Below, piece by piece: positions 1-11,820 of a stretch of DNA of 64,000 nucleotides. The notes under the pieces were generated by a model that saw nothing but the letters and a program-made list of their open reading frames with translations, ran no database searches and was not told the DNA's origin. The stretch's first letter is position 1, and every line of letters starts with the position of its first letter. The stretch comes from Rebecca billardiae RCC1528 (taxonomy: Eukaryota > Haptophyta). The translations under genes and the position numbers were made by a program. The stretch spans positions 4,030,001-4,094,000 of the forward strand of contig OZ251224.1 in NCBI GenBank assembly GCA_965240325.2. Reading direction: 5' to 3'.

Positions 1-504
1 TGAGAGCGGTGCCCGTATAATCATGACCGCTCCTCGGCCCGGCGAATCGGGTTATCGGCAGGGCCGCCTGTCACTGCGTCATCTGGAATGTCAGAACTCA
101 GATCGGCTCACGGCCCGCGACTCGCGGGTACCCGATTACCGGAGTTACTACGTTACCGTCGCGCCCGTGCGGCATACCGGGGCTGGCGCGCGGAGCGGCC
201 GAGCGGGGCGCAGCGCCAGCCTGCGTCTTCACCGCAAAAGAGTGAAAAGTCGGGAGGCAGGCCGGCAGGTAAGCAGGGTTTAGGATCATAGCAATGGGAT
301 CCAGTCGCGTATACATGATGCCGCTGAGCTTGCTGCGCGATCTGGCCGGAGGCCGAGCCTTGAAGATCATGCTCGCCACGAGTTGGCGGGCTCATGATTC
401 ACCTACTTGCAGTCGCCAATCAAGCGGGGCAGCGGGCGCGGTACGCCGTACCGGCGCTCCGTCGAAGAGTGTGTAGCGTGCGCGGCGCCTGGCGCGGGTG
501 GCAC
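1..504. other. Intergenic, no gene recognised
   Basis: Mixed-composition DNA downstream of the FKBP stop codon. Short open frames exist on both strands but none resembles a known protein. The part next to 505 is presumably the FKBP 3' UTR. Confidence 0.5.
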
Positions 505-834
505 CTAGTTGATCGCAAGGAGCTGCACCTCAAACCTGAGCGCCGCGTTGGGCGGGATGACGCCGCCCGCGCCCTGCGCGCCGTAGCCGTAGTCAGGCGT
601 CATCTCGAGGATGGCCTTCTCACCGAGGCTCATCTTCATCACGCCCTCGTCCCAGCCCTTGATGACCTGGCCCTGGCCGATGACGAACTGGAACGGGCGG
701 CCGCGCTTGTGGCTTGAGTCGAACTCCTGGCCACCGTCGACGAGGGTGCCGCGGTAGTGCATCTGCAAGCGGTCGCCAGCCTTGGGGTAGGTTTTGCCAT
801 CTCCCGCCTCAGTCGTCTGCACGCTGACACCCAT
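505..834 (-). CDS. FKBP12-type peptidyl-prolyl cis-trans isomerase
   Basis: A 109-residue single-domain FKBP, the usual FKBP12 length, predicted to catalyse proline cis-trans isomerisation in the cytosol and to bind FK506/rapamycin. The sequence shows the FKBP pocket residues: Tyr in MHYRGTL, Phe-Asp in QEFDSS, the [15 protein letters not shown] stretch with the Trp at the pocket floor, Tyr in DYGYG, and the [10 protein letters not shown] loop. The ATG at 834 is chosen because the frame upstream is low-complexity Pro/Ala/Arg and the protein from MGVSVQTT aligns with FKBP12 over its full length. No targeting signal is seen. It lies head to head with the SWIM/RING gene that starts at 1169. No intron is needed. 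Confidence 0.93.
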   Translation of the reverse strand: MGVSVQTTEAGDGKTYPKAGDRLQMHYRGTLVDGGQEFDSSHKRGRPFQFVIGQGQVIKGWDEGVMKMSLGEKAILEMTPDYGYGAQGAGGVIPPNAALRFEVQLLAIN

Positions 835-1168
835 GGCGGCTGATGGCGAGGGGGGGCTGCGCCGTGCGGGTGGGGCCGGGATGGAGGGCGGATGCGTGCG
901 CGTGGGCGCGCGCGACCGCTGGCGCGCAGGAGGAGGCAACGACGGCGCGGCGGGAGACGAAAGCGCGGCGGCGCGCACGTCTATCCCCGAAACTCTGCAG
1001 TCTTCACGACGGCCGGCGGCATAATATCCGGGTGGATCGATCGGCGAGTCCGGTTTCGAGTCGTTGCAAGTTGTAACTGTCCGAGTTCAGACTTCAGATC
1101 GGAGTCCGGCCTTTCCGTCTTCAAACCAACCTCAGTGGTGGCGGTTGCGCGAGGGAAGGCGCCAAGGC
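835..1168. promoter_or_regulatory. Shared divergent promoter region, FKBP / SWIM-RING gene
   Basis: 334 bp separate the two divergent start codons. It must hold both promoters and both 5' UTRs. I see no clear TATA box. This is inference from gene orientation only. Confidence 0.5.
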
Positions 1169-3429
1169 ATGGCGCTCGCGCGCGCGACCGTGGACGCGCG
1201 GGCGCGTCAGGTGATGGCCTCGACCTACTTCATCCTGAGCGAGAATGGTCCCCTCTCCTTCACCGTCCGATCCGCGGAGTCTGAGGAGAAACACCGCGTC
1301 TCCATCGGGGAGGCGCACAAGTGCACGTGTCCGACCGCGACGCACGGCCCGTCCGAGCCGTGCGAGCACGTGCTCTTCGTGCTGCTCAAGGTGTTCCGTG
1401 TGCCGGTGCGTGCGACTCGAAGCATGCCGCGTCGTCCATCCGCTGGCTGCGACCCTGCTGCGCTGCGCGCCCACACACACGCTCAGCCCTGCTGACCTGC
1501 GCCCCTTCCCCAACACGGCCGCGACAACAGCCGACAAACCCGGTGTTGCACGCGATGGGGATCCGCGAGGCGCAGCTCGAGGAGGTCATGCGCGGCCGCG
1601 TCAAGCGCGGCGGGCGCTCGCGCGCGCCACGCGCGCACGGCGCGGACGGCGAGGGCGCTCACGGCGCGGCGCCGGCGCACGGCGCGGCGTCGAGCGCTGC
1701 GGACGCACCGCCGCCGGGCGGGGTGACTCGGCGCGTGCCGACGGCGGACGACTCATGCCCGATCTGCATGGAGTCGCTCGACTCGGGCGGCTCGCTCGTG
1801 TGGTGCCGCGAGGGCTGCGGCAACAACGTGCACCGTCACTGCATGCTCGTGTGGTCCAAGCACCGCGCGACGGCCGAGCGCGCGGGCGCGGCCGCGGGCG
1901 GCGGGCTCTCGTGCCCGATGTGCCGCGCGACGTGGGGCGAGATCGGGCTGCCCGAGCGCGACGCGCACCCGAGGCAGACCGCAGCGCAGCGGCGCGAGCA
2001 GCGGCTGCGCGAGCTCGCCGAGGACGAGGACACCCCGCACCACGTGGGCGCGAGCTGCTCCGCGTGTCGCGCCACGCCCATCGTCGGCATGCGATTTCGG
2101 TGCGTGGTCTGCGAGGGCTACGGGCTGTGCTCGCGCTGCTACGCGCACACGGCGACGCACGACCAGCACTCGTTCGAGATGCTGGGGCGGCCGGGCCAGC
2201 GCTGGGTGCCCGCCGACCGCGAGACGCACCAGGCGGCGGCTGCGGCGGCACTCGCCGCGCTCGCCGGGCCAGGCCTGCCGGCCGCGGACGGCGCGGGCGC
2301 AGACGGCACCGCGCTTGGCCCTGCCGCGGGTGCGCCGCCTGGCGTCCCGGCGCTTGGCCTGGACGGTGGCGGCACGATGCACGCGCAGATTGCTCGCATG
2401 CCACGCGTGCAGATGCCCACCGAGTCAGCGACCGCCGCCGTGGGCGCGGCGGCGGCGCCAGCCTCCGAGGACGGCGGTGGCGCGGCCGCGAGGGCGGGCG
2501 GGCGCGCGAGTCCCGAGGCGGGTGGGGACGGCGCGGCGCCGAGCGGCTCTGTGGCGCGCTGTGCGCATTGCCTGCGGCGCGCGCGCAAGCAGCAGTGGTT
2601 CAAGCAGCTCCCGTGCGCGCACTGCGTGCACGAGGCCTGCGTGCCGGACTGGCTCAGCGCTCACCGCGGCCTCTGCCCGACCTGCGGCGCCGCCGCGCTC
2701 ACCGCTGCGGTGATGAGCGCGCTGCCGCCCGCGCGTGGCTCCGCCAGCGCGGCGCCAGGCGGCGCGGCCGTGGCGGGCGGCGGCGCTGCGCCGAGCATCG
2801 CGCTGGCGGACGGCGCGCTCGGCCTGGCTGACCACGCGCCGCCGTTCGGCCCGCATGCGCCGCCGCACGCGGTGGCGGGCCGGCGGCGCCCTGCCGCCCT
2901 CGGACGCTCGGCGAGCGTCGGACGGCGCGCGCCTGCGGCAGGCTCGGCCACCGCGCGCTCGCACGTGCCGGGGCCGGGCGCGGGAGTGGACCTCGGTGTG
3001 ACCGGCTGCTCCCTCGGCGGCGGCGGTGGCGGCGGCGGCTCGCTCGGCCCCGGCGGCTCGCTCGGCGTGTGTGCTCCACACCTGGGGCTGAGCGCGGGGC
3101 GATGCGCCGGGGGCGCGCCCGCTCGCGGCCGCTCGCACTCGGCGCCATTCCTCGCAGCGCCCGGTGGCGCACCGCCGCCGGGCGCGGGGCGCAAACCGAT
3201 GGCGCGCGGAGCAGCACCCGCGCTGGGCGTGGGCGCGCACGCCGGCCACGTTGTTGAGGCGCGCGCGGCTGGCGCACCTCCGCCCGCGGGCCGAGTGCGC
3301 CCGCCCGCGGGGCCGAGCAGGCCGGCGCGCGCACGGCAGGCGGCCGCTGCCGCTGCGCGCGCGCACGGCGCGGGCGCGGGCGGCGCAATGTCGGGCATGG
3401 GCATCACTGCGCTCAGCGCGCATCTCTAA
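1169..3429 (+). CDS. SWIM-RING-ZZ-RING E3 ubiquitin ligase (ZSWIM2-like)
   Basis: Two exons, 1169-1405 and 1531-3429, give about 711 residues. The intron 1406-1530 is GT-AG (GTGCGTGC...GACAACAG) and joins KVFRVP to PTNPVLHAMG in phase 0. Domains in order: SWIM zinc finger near residues 41-79 (C52, C54, C65, H67), a C3HC-type RING (CPICMESL ... CPMC), a ZZ-type finger (CSACRATPIVG ... CVVC ... CSRC ... H), and a second RING (CAHCLRR ... CAHCVHEAC ... CPTC). The rest is Ala/Gly-rich and probably disordered. This four-domain order is that of animal ZSWIM2/MEX, a ubiquitin ligase acting in apoptosis; the role in this organism is unknown. ATG at 1169 is preferred; an in-frame ATG at 1214 is possible. 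A plus-strand AATAAA lies at 3591. Confidence 0.85.
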
Positions 3430-3829
3430 GGTCGTCCGAGGTCTGCCGGCGGTGGCCTGCCAGCACGATGTATACGACTAGATAGCTGTATGTCATAAGA
3501 AGGACCAGCCTGGACCGTATAGCCGCGGCAGCCGCGCGCCGGACCTGATTCCTGAAGGCCAATAATTATATATATGTTTATTCTATTTTTAATAAACTGA
3601 ATGATGATGACGATGATCGATCGATAAAGCCTTCAGTTTTTTGAAGGGCGGCCCCCCATAATGCGGATGATAATACTCGTAGGGGCCGCGGACCGCGGCG
3701 GACACGCCTCACTCGCCTGCCCAGGCCGGGCCGCCGGTCGGCTGGACACCGGCGGGCCCTGCCCCTGGGCCGCGGGGCGCCACTCGCCAGCGGCAGCCCA
3801 GCGACTGAGCCAGGCTCGAGGCGGAACGG
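3430..3829. other. Convergent intergenic region with poly(A) signals on both strands
   Basis: This separates two genes that end towards each other. AATAAA occurs on the plus strand at 3591-3596 and on the minus strand at about 3577-3582 (TTTATT on plus), so the two 3' ends may overlap. The A/T-rich island contrasts with the GC-rich flanks. Confidence 0.5.
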
Positions 3830-5116
3830 TCAAGTTACCAATCGGTGCACCGCACCGAACGGCGAACGGCCCCGCCAATGACTAAGTTTCCGATGCATGC
3901 CCATCTCGGAGGCCGAGGTGGCATTGGCCACCGATTGGCCCGGTGATGGTGGTGGAACCCGCCGGCCAGCATCGCCGCTGCTCGCCTTGCCACTCGGCGC
4001 CATCGGCGGCTTCGTGCCCTGTGCCGGCGTCCCTGCCGTCGTTGTGTGGCGACCGCGATCAAAGTGGTAACAGTCCTCGAGCAGCCGCTGTTGCAAAGAC
4101 GCAGCCCCTCCATCGTCGTGTGCGACAGACGACATGTTCACGTGGCCCCAGAGCCCGTGCCGGCGCTGGAGCCAGGCGATGCCCAGCTGGTATACGAGGT
4201 CAAGGTGCGGCACGCGCTTTCCCCCACGGCACTGCACACGCCGGCCGTTGATGGTGTGCACTCTCGCCGCCGGGGTGAAGCGCGGCGCTGGGGTTCCCAC
4301 CAGCCATCGCCGCACGCCGCCCAGAGCCAGCTCCGAGGCGAGGAGCAGGTCGTCGCTCGCGCGCAGGTAGCTGGGCGCTTCCCGCACCAGGGCAGAGAGG
4401 CGCGAGGCATTCACGTCCCCGCGGCGCATGGCGATGCCTGAGAAGCCCTGCAGAACGTCCGCCCGGCGGGCGCAGCCTCGCCTGAGGCCGTAGGCGAAGA
4501 CTGCCGCCGCCCCTGCGCCACGAGAGGGCGCCGTGCATGCCGGGAGGACCTGGTCGTCGCAGGAGCGGTTGGCGCTCCCTCGACAGACGCGGTGCGCTGG
4601 CACGCCTCGTTCCACGAAGAGCGCACCCGAGCCCCCAACCGCGTGCCCGGTACCAAGTTGACCGAGCGCGGCGACCAGGGTTGCGACGAAGTTGATGGGG
4701 TACGCAGTGTCGTCATCAAGGATGACCACGATCGTGTCAGCCGCCTGCTCGAGGTCCAGCGTGACGAGGTACTTGCACGCGGGACCGACGTCCTCGCTCA
4801 CGTTCACCCTGTGGAGGTGTGCGCGGCCCGCCCCAGCCCTCACGGCGGAGAGCAGCTGCACAGACGGCTCAGGTGGCGCGGAGAGGCCTAGCCAGTAGAT
4901 CCCGCCGAGGGTCACGTGGATGGCGTCGAGCGCCGGCTCCTGTCCTAGGAGGCTAGCGATGGACTCCGTAGGGTCGCGCCCCGGGATGGTGCCCATGGTG
5001 GCGACGACTCGAGGCGAGGCGACATTGAGCTGAATCAGCAGCAAGCTGAGACTGAAGGAGATGGCCGCAATCGAGCGGGCGCCCATCCGCGTGGGCAGGC
5101 TCCTAGGGGACGCCAT
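3830..5116 (-). CDS. Type II membrane glycosyltransferase, GT-A-like with DDD motif
   Basis: A 428-residue single-exon protein. Residues 14-32 form one hydrophobic segment after a short basic N-terminus, as in Golgi type II membrane enzymes. Residues 129-140 (IVVILDDDTAYP) carry an acidic DDD at 134-136 at the end of a beta strand, the metal and sugar-nucleotide site of GT-A folds. Cys residues in the luminal part (CRGSANRSC, CTAPS) could form disulphides. The C-terminal 60 residues are low complexity. The donor sugar and CAZy family cannot be named from what I see. It is head to head with the Sel1/MYND gene and converges on the SWIM/RING gene. Confidence 0.65.
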   Translation of the reverse strand: MASPRSLPTRMGARSIAAISFSLSLLLIQLNVASPRVVATMGTIPGRDPTESIASLLGQEPALDAIHVTLGGIYWLGLSAPPEPSVQLLSAVRAGAGRAHLHRVNVSEDVGPACKYLVTLDLEQAADTIVVILDDDTAYPINFVATLVAALGQLGTGHAVGGSGALFVERGVPAHRVCRGSANRSCDDQVLPACTAPSRGAGAAAVFAYGLRRGCARRADVLQGFSGIAMRRGDVNASRLSALVREAPSYLRASDDLLLASELALGGVRRWLVGTPAPRFTPAARVHTINGRRVQCRGGKRVPHLDLVYQLGIAWLQRRHGLWGHVNMSSVAHDDGGAASLQQRLLEDCYHFDRGRHTTTAGTPAQGTKPPMAPSGKASSGDAGRRVPPPSPGQSVANATSASEMGMHRKLSHWRGRSPFGAVHRLVT

Positions 5117-5403
5117 GACGCGGAGTGCCAGTCGCGAGACGGCCTCGTCGAATCACCGCGCTCCTGACCATCGGTAAACCGTGAATGGTGAAGGGAGCCC
5201 AAGCGACGGGCGACCGGGACTCGGCGACTCTCCAACTCTCAACTCGCTGCGGCGCTCCAGTCCTGACCAGCCGGAGCTCCGAGCGGCAGGGCTGGTGGGC
5301 GTGGCGACTTGGCGAGCGCTGTCCAACGGTCTTTCGCGTCAAGACCTCCTCCACCCCTTGGACACTGGCGAGCGGCAACACCGTGCGCCTCCGACACGCT
5401 CAG
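5117..5403. promoter_or_regulatory. Shared divergent promoter region, glycosyltransferase / Sel1-MYND gene
   Basis: 287 bp between divergent ATGs at 5116 and 5404. The plus-strand reading frame stays open back to 5185, so an upstream start is formally possible, but that would use promoter-like sequence. Confidence 0.4.
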
Positions 5404-6873
5404 ATGGACGAGACCAGCGCGGCGGTGAAGCTGCTTCGTCGCCGATCGGCGCGAGGTGACGCGCGTGCCACGTACCTTCTGGCTGATCGCTTCGCACGTG
5501 GAGACGGCGTCGCTCAGAACGAGCGCGAGGCGATGCGCCTGTTCGACATCGCCGCCGAGCGCGGGTGGGCGGAGGCTCAGCTCTTTCTTGGCGATTGTCA
5601 TGATCATGGCGCGCTTGGACTGGGCCAGGACCCCATCCAGGCCGTGCACTGGTATCGGCTGGCAGCCGAGCAGGGCCTCTCAAGGGCGCAATTTAATCTG
5701 GGCGTGTGCTGCGAGAAGGGCGAGGGCGCGCCGCCGGACTGCGCCGAGGCGGTGCGCTGGTACCGGCTTGCTGCCGAGCAAGGCGTCGCAAATGCGCAGT
5801 ACAATCTTGGCAAATGCTGCGCGAACGGTAGGGGCGTGCCGCAGGACTGGGCCGAGGCGGCGCGCTGGTACCGGCTGGCGGCTGAGCAGGGCGATGCGGA
5901 TGCGCAGTGCAACCTGGGCATTTGCTGCGACAAGGGCGAGGGCGTGCCGCGGGACCGGGCCGAGGCGATGCGCTGGTTCCGGCTGGCGGCCGAGCAGGGC
6001 CACGCGGATGCGCAGTGCAATCTGAGCTTGTGCTGCACCGATGGCGAGGGCGTGCCGCAGGCCATGGTCCAGGTGGCGCGCCGGAGTCGGAAGGTGGCTG
6101 AGCAGGGCAACCCACAGGCGCAGTACAATATGGGCGTGTGCTGCAAGAAGGGCGAGGGCGTGCCGCAGGACTGTGCCGAGGCGGTGCGCTGGTTTCGGCT
6201 GGCGGCAGAGCAAGGCTACGCAGATGCGCAGAACTACCTGGGCGTGTGCTGCAAGAAGGGCGAGGGCGTGCCGCAGGACGACGCCGAGGCGGCGCGCTGG
6301 TTCCGGCTGGCGGCCGAGCAGGGCAACGCCGGTGCGCAGTGCAATCTGGGCAAGTGCTACGCGGGAGGCAAGGGCGTTCCACAGGACTGGGCCGAGACGG
6401 TGCGCTGGTGTCGGCTGGCCGCCAAGCAGGGCGACGCAGATGCCCAGTACTTTCTGGGCATGTGCTGTGAGATTGGCCTTGTTATGCCGTGCGACTTGGC
6501 TGAGTCGTTGCGTCTCTACCGGCTGGCAGCACATGCCGGCTCACCCAACGCGCTCCACACACTCGGTTACAAGCTCCTCGCAGGCAAGGGCGTGGAGCGC
6601 GATGTGGAGGAGGGTGCGCGGATGCTGCGCCGTGCACGCGAGCTGGGCAGCACGCACTCCCTCCCAAAGATGCTCGTCGCGGAGTTTGCAGGGGATCGCG
6701 AGGTGGCATCCAAATGCTGCCTCGTGTGCGCCAAGACGGACCGTTGTGGCCTGAAGAAGTGCGACCGATGCCACGTGGCAGTATTCTGCTCGCACGACCA
6801 CCTGCGTCTGGTGTGGAAGGCGCACAAGCCGCACTGCAACGCATGGCGGCAGCAGGGACCCGCGGCTGCCTAG
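5404..6873 (+). CDS. Sel1-like repeat protein with C-terminal MYND zinc finger
   Basis: 489 residues from the ATG at 5404. About eleven Sel1-like (TPR-related) units of 36 residues follow each other, with signatures such as EAVRWYRLAAEQG and AQYNLGVCCEKGEG. They form a solenoid for protein binding. The C-terminus carries a MYND finger (CCLVCAKTDRCGLKKCDRC ... CSHDH ... KPHC) with the expected Cys/His ligands. The central units are very similar at DNA level (108-bp period, about 5630-6460), which implies recent expansion or gene conversion. The combination suggests an adaptor, possibly in protein quality control or chromatin; no enzyme domain is visible. No intron is needed. Confidence 0.85.
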   Translation: MDETSAAVKLLRRRSARGDARATYLLADRFARGDGVAQNEREAMRLFDIAAERGWAEAQLFLGDCHDHGALGLGQDPIQAVHWYRLAAEQGLSRAQFNLGVCCEKGEGAPPDCAEAVRWYRLAAEQGVANAQYNLGKCCANGRGVPQDWAEAARWYRLAAEQGDADAQCNLGICCDKGEGVPRDRAEAMRWFRLAAEQGHADAQCNLSLCCTDGEGVPQAMVQVARRSRKVAEQGNPQAQYNMGVCCKKGEGVPQDCAEAVRWFRLAAEQGYADAQNYLGVCCKKGEGVPQDDAEAARWFRLAAEQGNAGAQCNLGKCYAGGKGVPQDWAETVRWCRLAAKQGDADAQYFLGMCCEIGLVMPCDLAESLRLYRLAAHAGSPNALHTLGYKLLAGKGVERDVEEGARMLRRARELGSTHSLPKMLVAEFAGDREVASKCCLVCAKTDRCGLKKCDRCHVAVFCSHDHLRLVWKAHKPHCNAWRQQGPAAA

Positions 6874-6928
6874 GCCCTCAGCCTAGGCTGCCAGCATTAC
6901 GTACTAGTAATGGCATTAGTGGGCCAGC

Positions 6929-7971
<1,043 letters not shown>

Positions 7972-8036
7972 CGAAGAGAGACCTGGAAACGGGTTTGAAC
8001 CCATGACCTCAGACGCGAGAGCACACTAACTACTGC
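7972..8036 (-). repeat. tRNA-like segment (A/B-box remnant, SINE-like)
   Basis: On the minus strand the DNA reads GTAGTTAGTGTGC (A-box-like) and, about 30 nt on, GGGTTCAAACCC (B box with a 5-bp T stem). No good anticodon stem or acceptor stem forms, so it is not a functional tRNA. It may be a tRNA-derived SINE head or a decayed tRNA gene. Confidence 0.35.
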
Positions 8037-8216
8037 GCGCGGGAAAAATACCGAAAACTCGAAATAAAGGAAAAGGAAAACGAAAGTCCACGCTGCTGAA
8101 AAAACAAATCTGCGGGCAGCACACTAACTACTGCGCGCGGGAAAAATACCGAAAACTCGAAATAAAGGAAAAGGAAAACGAAAGTCCACGCTGCTGAAAA
8201 AACAAATCTGCGGGCA
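8021..8216. repeat. 98-bp perfect tandem duplication
   Basis: Copies at 8021-8118 and 8119-8216 look identical. The unit begins with GCACACTAACTACTGCGCGC, which is part of the tRNA-like segment, and ends just 5' of the Atg14/UVRAG-like gene, so it may duplicate promoter sequence. Confidence 0.9.
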
Positions 8217-8250
8217 CGACCGGGAGCAGAGAGGCCGCGACCCCCGGCCG

Positions 8251-9201
8251 ATGGCGGCCGCCGCCCTCAGCTGCCACGCCTGTGGCGCAGTAGCAGCGCA
8301 CTGCCCACGCTGCGTGTCCAAGCTGGTGGGCGCGCGTCGGGGTGCACTCGACCGCATCACCACCGAGCGCGAGGCCAGCGCGCAGCTCGTCCACGATCTC
8401 GTCAGCCGCGAGCGCCCGACCGTCGAGCTGCGCACTCGCGCGCGCGCCGCCGACGCGCGCGTGCAGGCGCTGCGCCAGCGCGCGGCGGCGGCGCGCGCCG
8501 AGCTGGAGAAGACGCGCAGGCGGATTGCATCCGAGCGCGATCAGCTCGGTGAGCGCACCGACCGCCTCGAGGCGGTGCGCGCCCGACTGCACACCGCATC
8601 GGCCAGTGCCACGTCACGCTCGGACGGGGGCGCGCCGCCGACGGCGCTGCTCGAGGCGTGCCGCGGGCTGGCGACGACGAGGCGGCGGCTGATTCGCAAG
8701 CTGCTGCGCACGTACCGCGTCACCTTGCTCGCCGACGCCGCCGACGCGCCGTTCGGAGCCGGCGCGGCGGGCGAGGCGCGCTGGAGCATCCTTGGGCTCC
8801 CTGTGCCACCTCTGACCTCGGGCGCGCTCGAGCACGCGCTCGACGTTGCGGAGGCGGCGACGGCGCTCGGGCACATCGCGCACCTGGTCTCGCTGTGCGC
8901 GCGGTACGCGTGCGTCCGCCTCCCCTTCCCCGTGCGCTTCCAGGGCTCACGCTCCGCCATCGGCGGCGCGCGCCTTCTGCCGCTCTACGCCGAGCCAGCC
9001 GCGGAGCGCGGGGGCGGCGGAGCCGGCGGCGCGCACGAGTCCGCCGTGCTCGGGCTCGCGGCGGTGGGGTTTGGCGGCGGCGGCGGCGGCGCGGCCGATG
9101 CGGCGGCGCACGCCGATGCGAAGCAGCGCATGGGCCGCGCCATCGCGATGCTCGTCGCTGACTGCCAGGCGCTCTGCATCGCATGCGGGCTCAGCAGCGG
9201 C

Positions 9202-9232
<31 letters not shown>

Positions 9233-9768
9233 CTGCGCCCTCAGCCGCGGGCGCGGGCGCATTCGACGTGCTCGCCAGCCTCGCGCGGCTCTCGACCGCG
9301 CAGACGCTCGCGTGGGAGCTGCGCTGCGCGCCGAGCACGGGCGTCACCCTCGGCGCCAGCTGCAGCTGCGCGCCCGAGTCCGAGTCCGCCGCGCTCGTCT
9401 GGGGCGCGGCCGTCGCCTCAGAGCTGGAGTCGGACGACGAGCAGCACAGCGCTGAGCACGAGCGCGCGTGGCGCGCGGAGGCGATGGCGGCGGCGAGGCG
9501 CGAGGCGCTGGAGTGGGCGATGGTCGAGCGCCCCGCGGTGCCCACGCCGGCGCAGCCCGCGGACGACATCGCGCATTGGGCGCGCGCGATGCTGGTTGAC
9601 AGCGTCGCGCCCGCAGGCGGCGCGGCCGCACGGCACGCTGTCGCACCGCCCGCGCCGCACCCTGCTCCCATCAGGCCTGGCGCGGGTGCTGAGATGCAGC
9701 CGACGTTGCCAGCAGCCACCGCAGGGGCGGCCACCGCTGCCACTGCGGCGGGCGGCGCGGCGGCGTAG
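8251..9768 (+). CDS. Atg14/UVRAG (Vps38)-family autophagy protein
   Basis: 505 residues in one exon. The N-terminus has paired CxxC motifs (CHACG ... CPRC), as in Atg14. Residues about 30-120 are a coiled coil rich in Arg/Glu/Ala. The conserved core follows: TTRRRLIRKLLRTYRV, WSILGLPVPP, and ALGHIAHLVSLCARY leading to PFPVRFQGSRSAI, the family signature that ends in GSRS. Members are subunits of the class III PI3-kinase (Vps34) complex and direct PI3P production at autophagosome or endosome membranes. Long Gly/Ala runs interrupt the C-terminal half. I cannot say whether it is Atg14 or UVRAG/Vps38; the CxxC pair favours Atg14. Confidence 0.75.
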
Positions 9769-11760
9769 ACACCTGCTAACGTTTGATTCGGCTGGCCCGA
9801 GCGCGCAGTGGCCGGCAGCGGCAGCCGCAGCGGCCACTCGGCTGCGCCTTGATCGCGGCCGCTGTCCTTACTCCTTACTCACCTTACTGTCCTAAGGCTA
9901 CGACGACGACATACATGATGCATGATGACATTGATGACATTATATAGTCGTCATCATTCTGAGTCCGGTAGAGCTTTACGGGCCGTGATGACACAGCGTC
10001 GTCAGTTTGAGTTACTGACGAGACGACGAATATCTGACCGTCACAGGGCTCATCAGTCATCTAACATAAACATTCACAGCCACAGCCACAGGCACAGGCT
10101 GCGCGCGATCTCGGACGACACAGACGAATGCTCGCGGATGTGCTGCCGCCCGGGCGCCGGGCCCGCCCGGGCCGGCCGGGCCCGGGGCAGCCGTGGCGGC
10201 ACTCAGGCCGTGCCCGTGGGCGCACGCCCACGGGCCGCACTCCGGGGGCGCCCACGGCAGTGCCGAGCCGGCGCTAGCAGCGAAGCCATTCCACTGGGCG
10301 CAGGAATTTCGGGTGGGGATTTTCTTTTCCGAATATGTTGGTGATGCCGTCAGAGCACCACCAACCTGGAAACCTCTGCCGCTGGCGGCTGCGCTGAAGC
10401 GCGCTGGGCGGCGCTGGAGGGGCGAGATGAGCGCCGACTGCGCGCCCTCCTGCGGTAGTTGCGTGCCCGCGAAGGCGGTGCGCGTGGTTGAGCGCGGCTG
10501 AAGAGCAGCCATTTGCGTCGTTCCACCGCTCGCCGTTCGGAATCACTGCATCCGCCGCGCCTCAGGCCATCGCGTGCGCCGCACCAACAAGGAAGTTGTG
10601 TGCATTCCTCGGCTGACTGCACGCGTGCCGCGAGCAGCGGCGTCGGCGTCCGGCACTTGGTTGCACTGGGCAATGTCCAGGTAGTTTATGCACGCGGCAT
10701 CGCTCGTCACAGTACGCTGCCTGGCATACGCACCTGCACGGGTCACACAGCCGTCAAAAGGCATGATCGAGCATCACGCAGCGGTTGGCATCGACCTATG
10801 GCGAGGGTCGTGTGAGCATGCAAAGCACTGACATGCGCCCTTCTGGATAGTGATGTAGTGAGCACATTCCCGCGTGAAAGGAGCGCGCGCCATTCAGGCA
10901 CCGGAAGCGGCGTCGGGGCTGGATGCTCACGTCTTAGGCAGGCTGATGCTGCCTTCCGGCTGCACGGGTGCGTCTATCAAGGCTGACCGTGTGTGCACGA
11001 TGCGCACCGTCAAGTTCGACACGAACGTCCAGACGTGAGCTACTGCTTGACAAGGTAGTATACACACACTCATACAAGCGCCGTGTCATCCGAGGAGGCA
11101 CATACACGCAGGCCATCATGGGCCTCGTTCAGGTATATTCTGCATCAGCACGCATGCATGCACGTACTAGCTCGGGCCAAGATTGACGTCGGAGCACGAG
11201 TCAGGGAGTTCAATGCCGGGGCAGAGCTGGACAGCGGTCACGTGTGTGGCCACTCCGCGCGAGCGCACATGCTCCGCGTCACCGCATATCAGCATGGCGT
11301 GCGCTGCAACGTCATCGTCGGGCCAGAGCGCTTGTTCGACCAATCGGCTCGTATGAATGATGCAATCAGCACACCTGAACGCAGCTGTTCGGACCCGCGC
11401 TCATGCGCGGCGGCGCAAGGTAGCGCAGTGCGTACAGCGTAGGCCTCGCCGCGCGGAAGCGCATGCTCCGTGTGTGTCTCGCCTCGCATGGCGCACGCGG
11501 GCGAGGCTGGCCGTGTGGCGGTGTGCACAGACAAGTGCTGGCCCGAGGCAAGTACAGCCGAATGCGATGCGCGGCGCGAAGCGGCGAATGGCACTTCAGC
11601 ACGACTGCCCAGCCTAGCTCGCCGGCTCTGCGCTCGCGGGATCGTCCACACGCACGGGAGCGCGGCGCCGTCGCCCGCTCGCCCGAGACGCGCGCGTCCG
11701 CCGCGCAGCGCGCGGCTGAATAAATGCAAGGCGGAAATAAAAAGCGCGCCGATTTTCTGA
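9769..11760. other. Intergenic, no gene recognised
   Basis: About 2 kb without a recognisable gene. It includes a short perfect hairpin (CCCGTGGGCG / CGCCCACGGG, about 10212-10233). Open frames on both strands have no family resemblance. Confidence 0.5.
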
Positions 11761-11797
11761 TTTCTCCGACCCTGGGTGCCGTGTCCCCCGCCAAGGG

Positions 11798-11820
11798 ACC
11801 GGTCCAGACCTCAGGATTTG
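11798..11820 (-). repeat. Dispersed repeat fragment a (matches 14492-14514 inverted)
   Basis: Reverse complement of this 23-bp block matches 14492-14514 at 22 of 23 positions (core GAGGTCTGGACCGGT). It marks a repeat family scattered over 11.8-14.5 kb. Confidence 0.6.
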
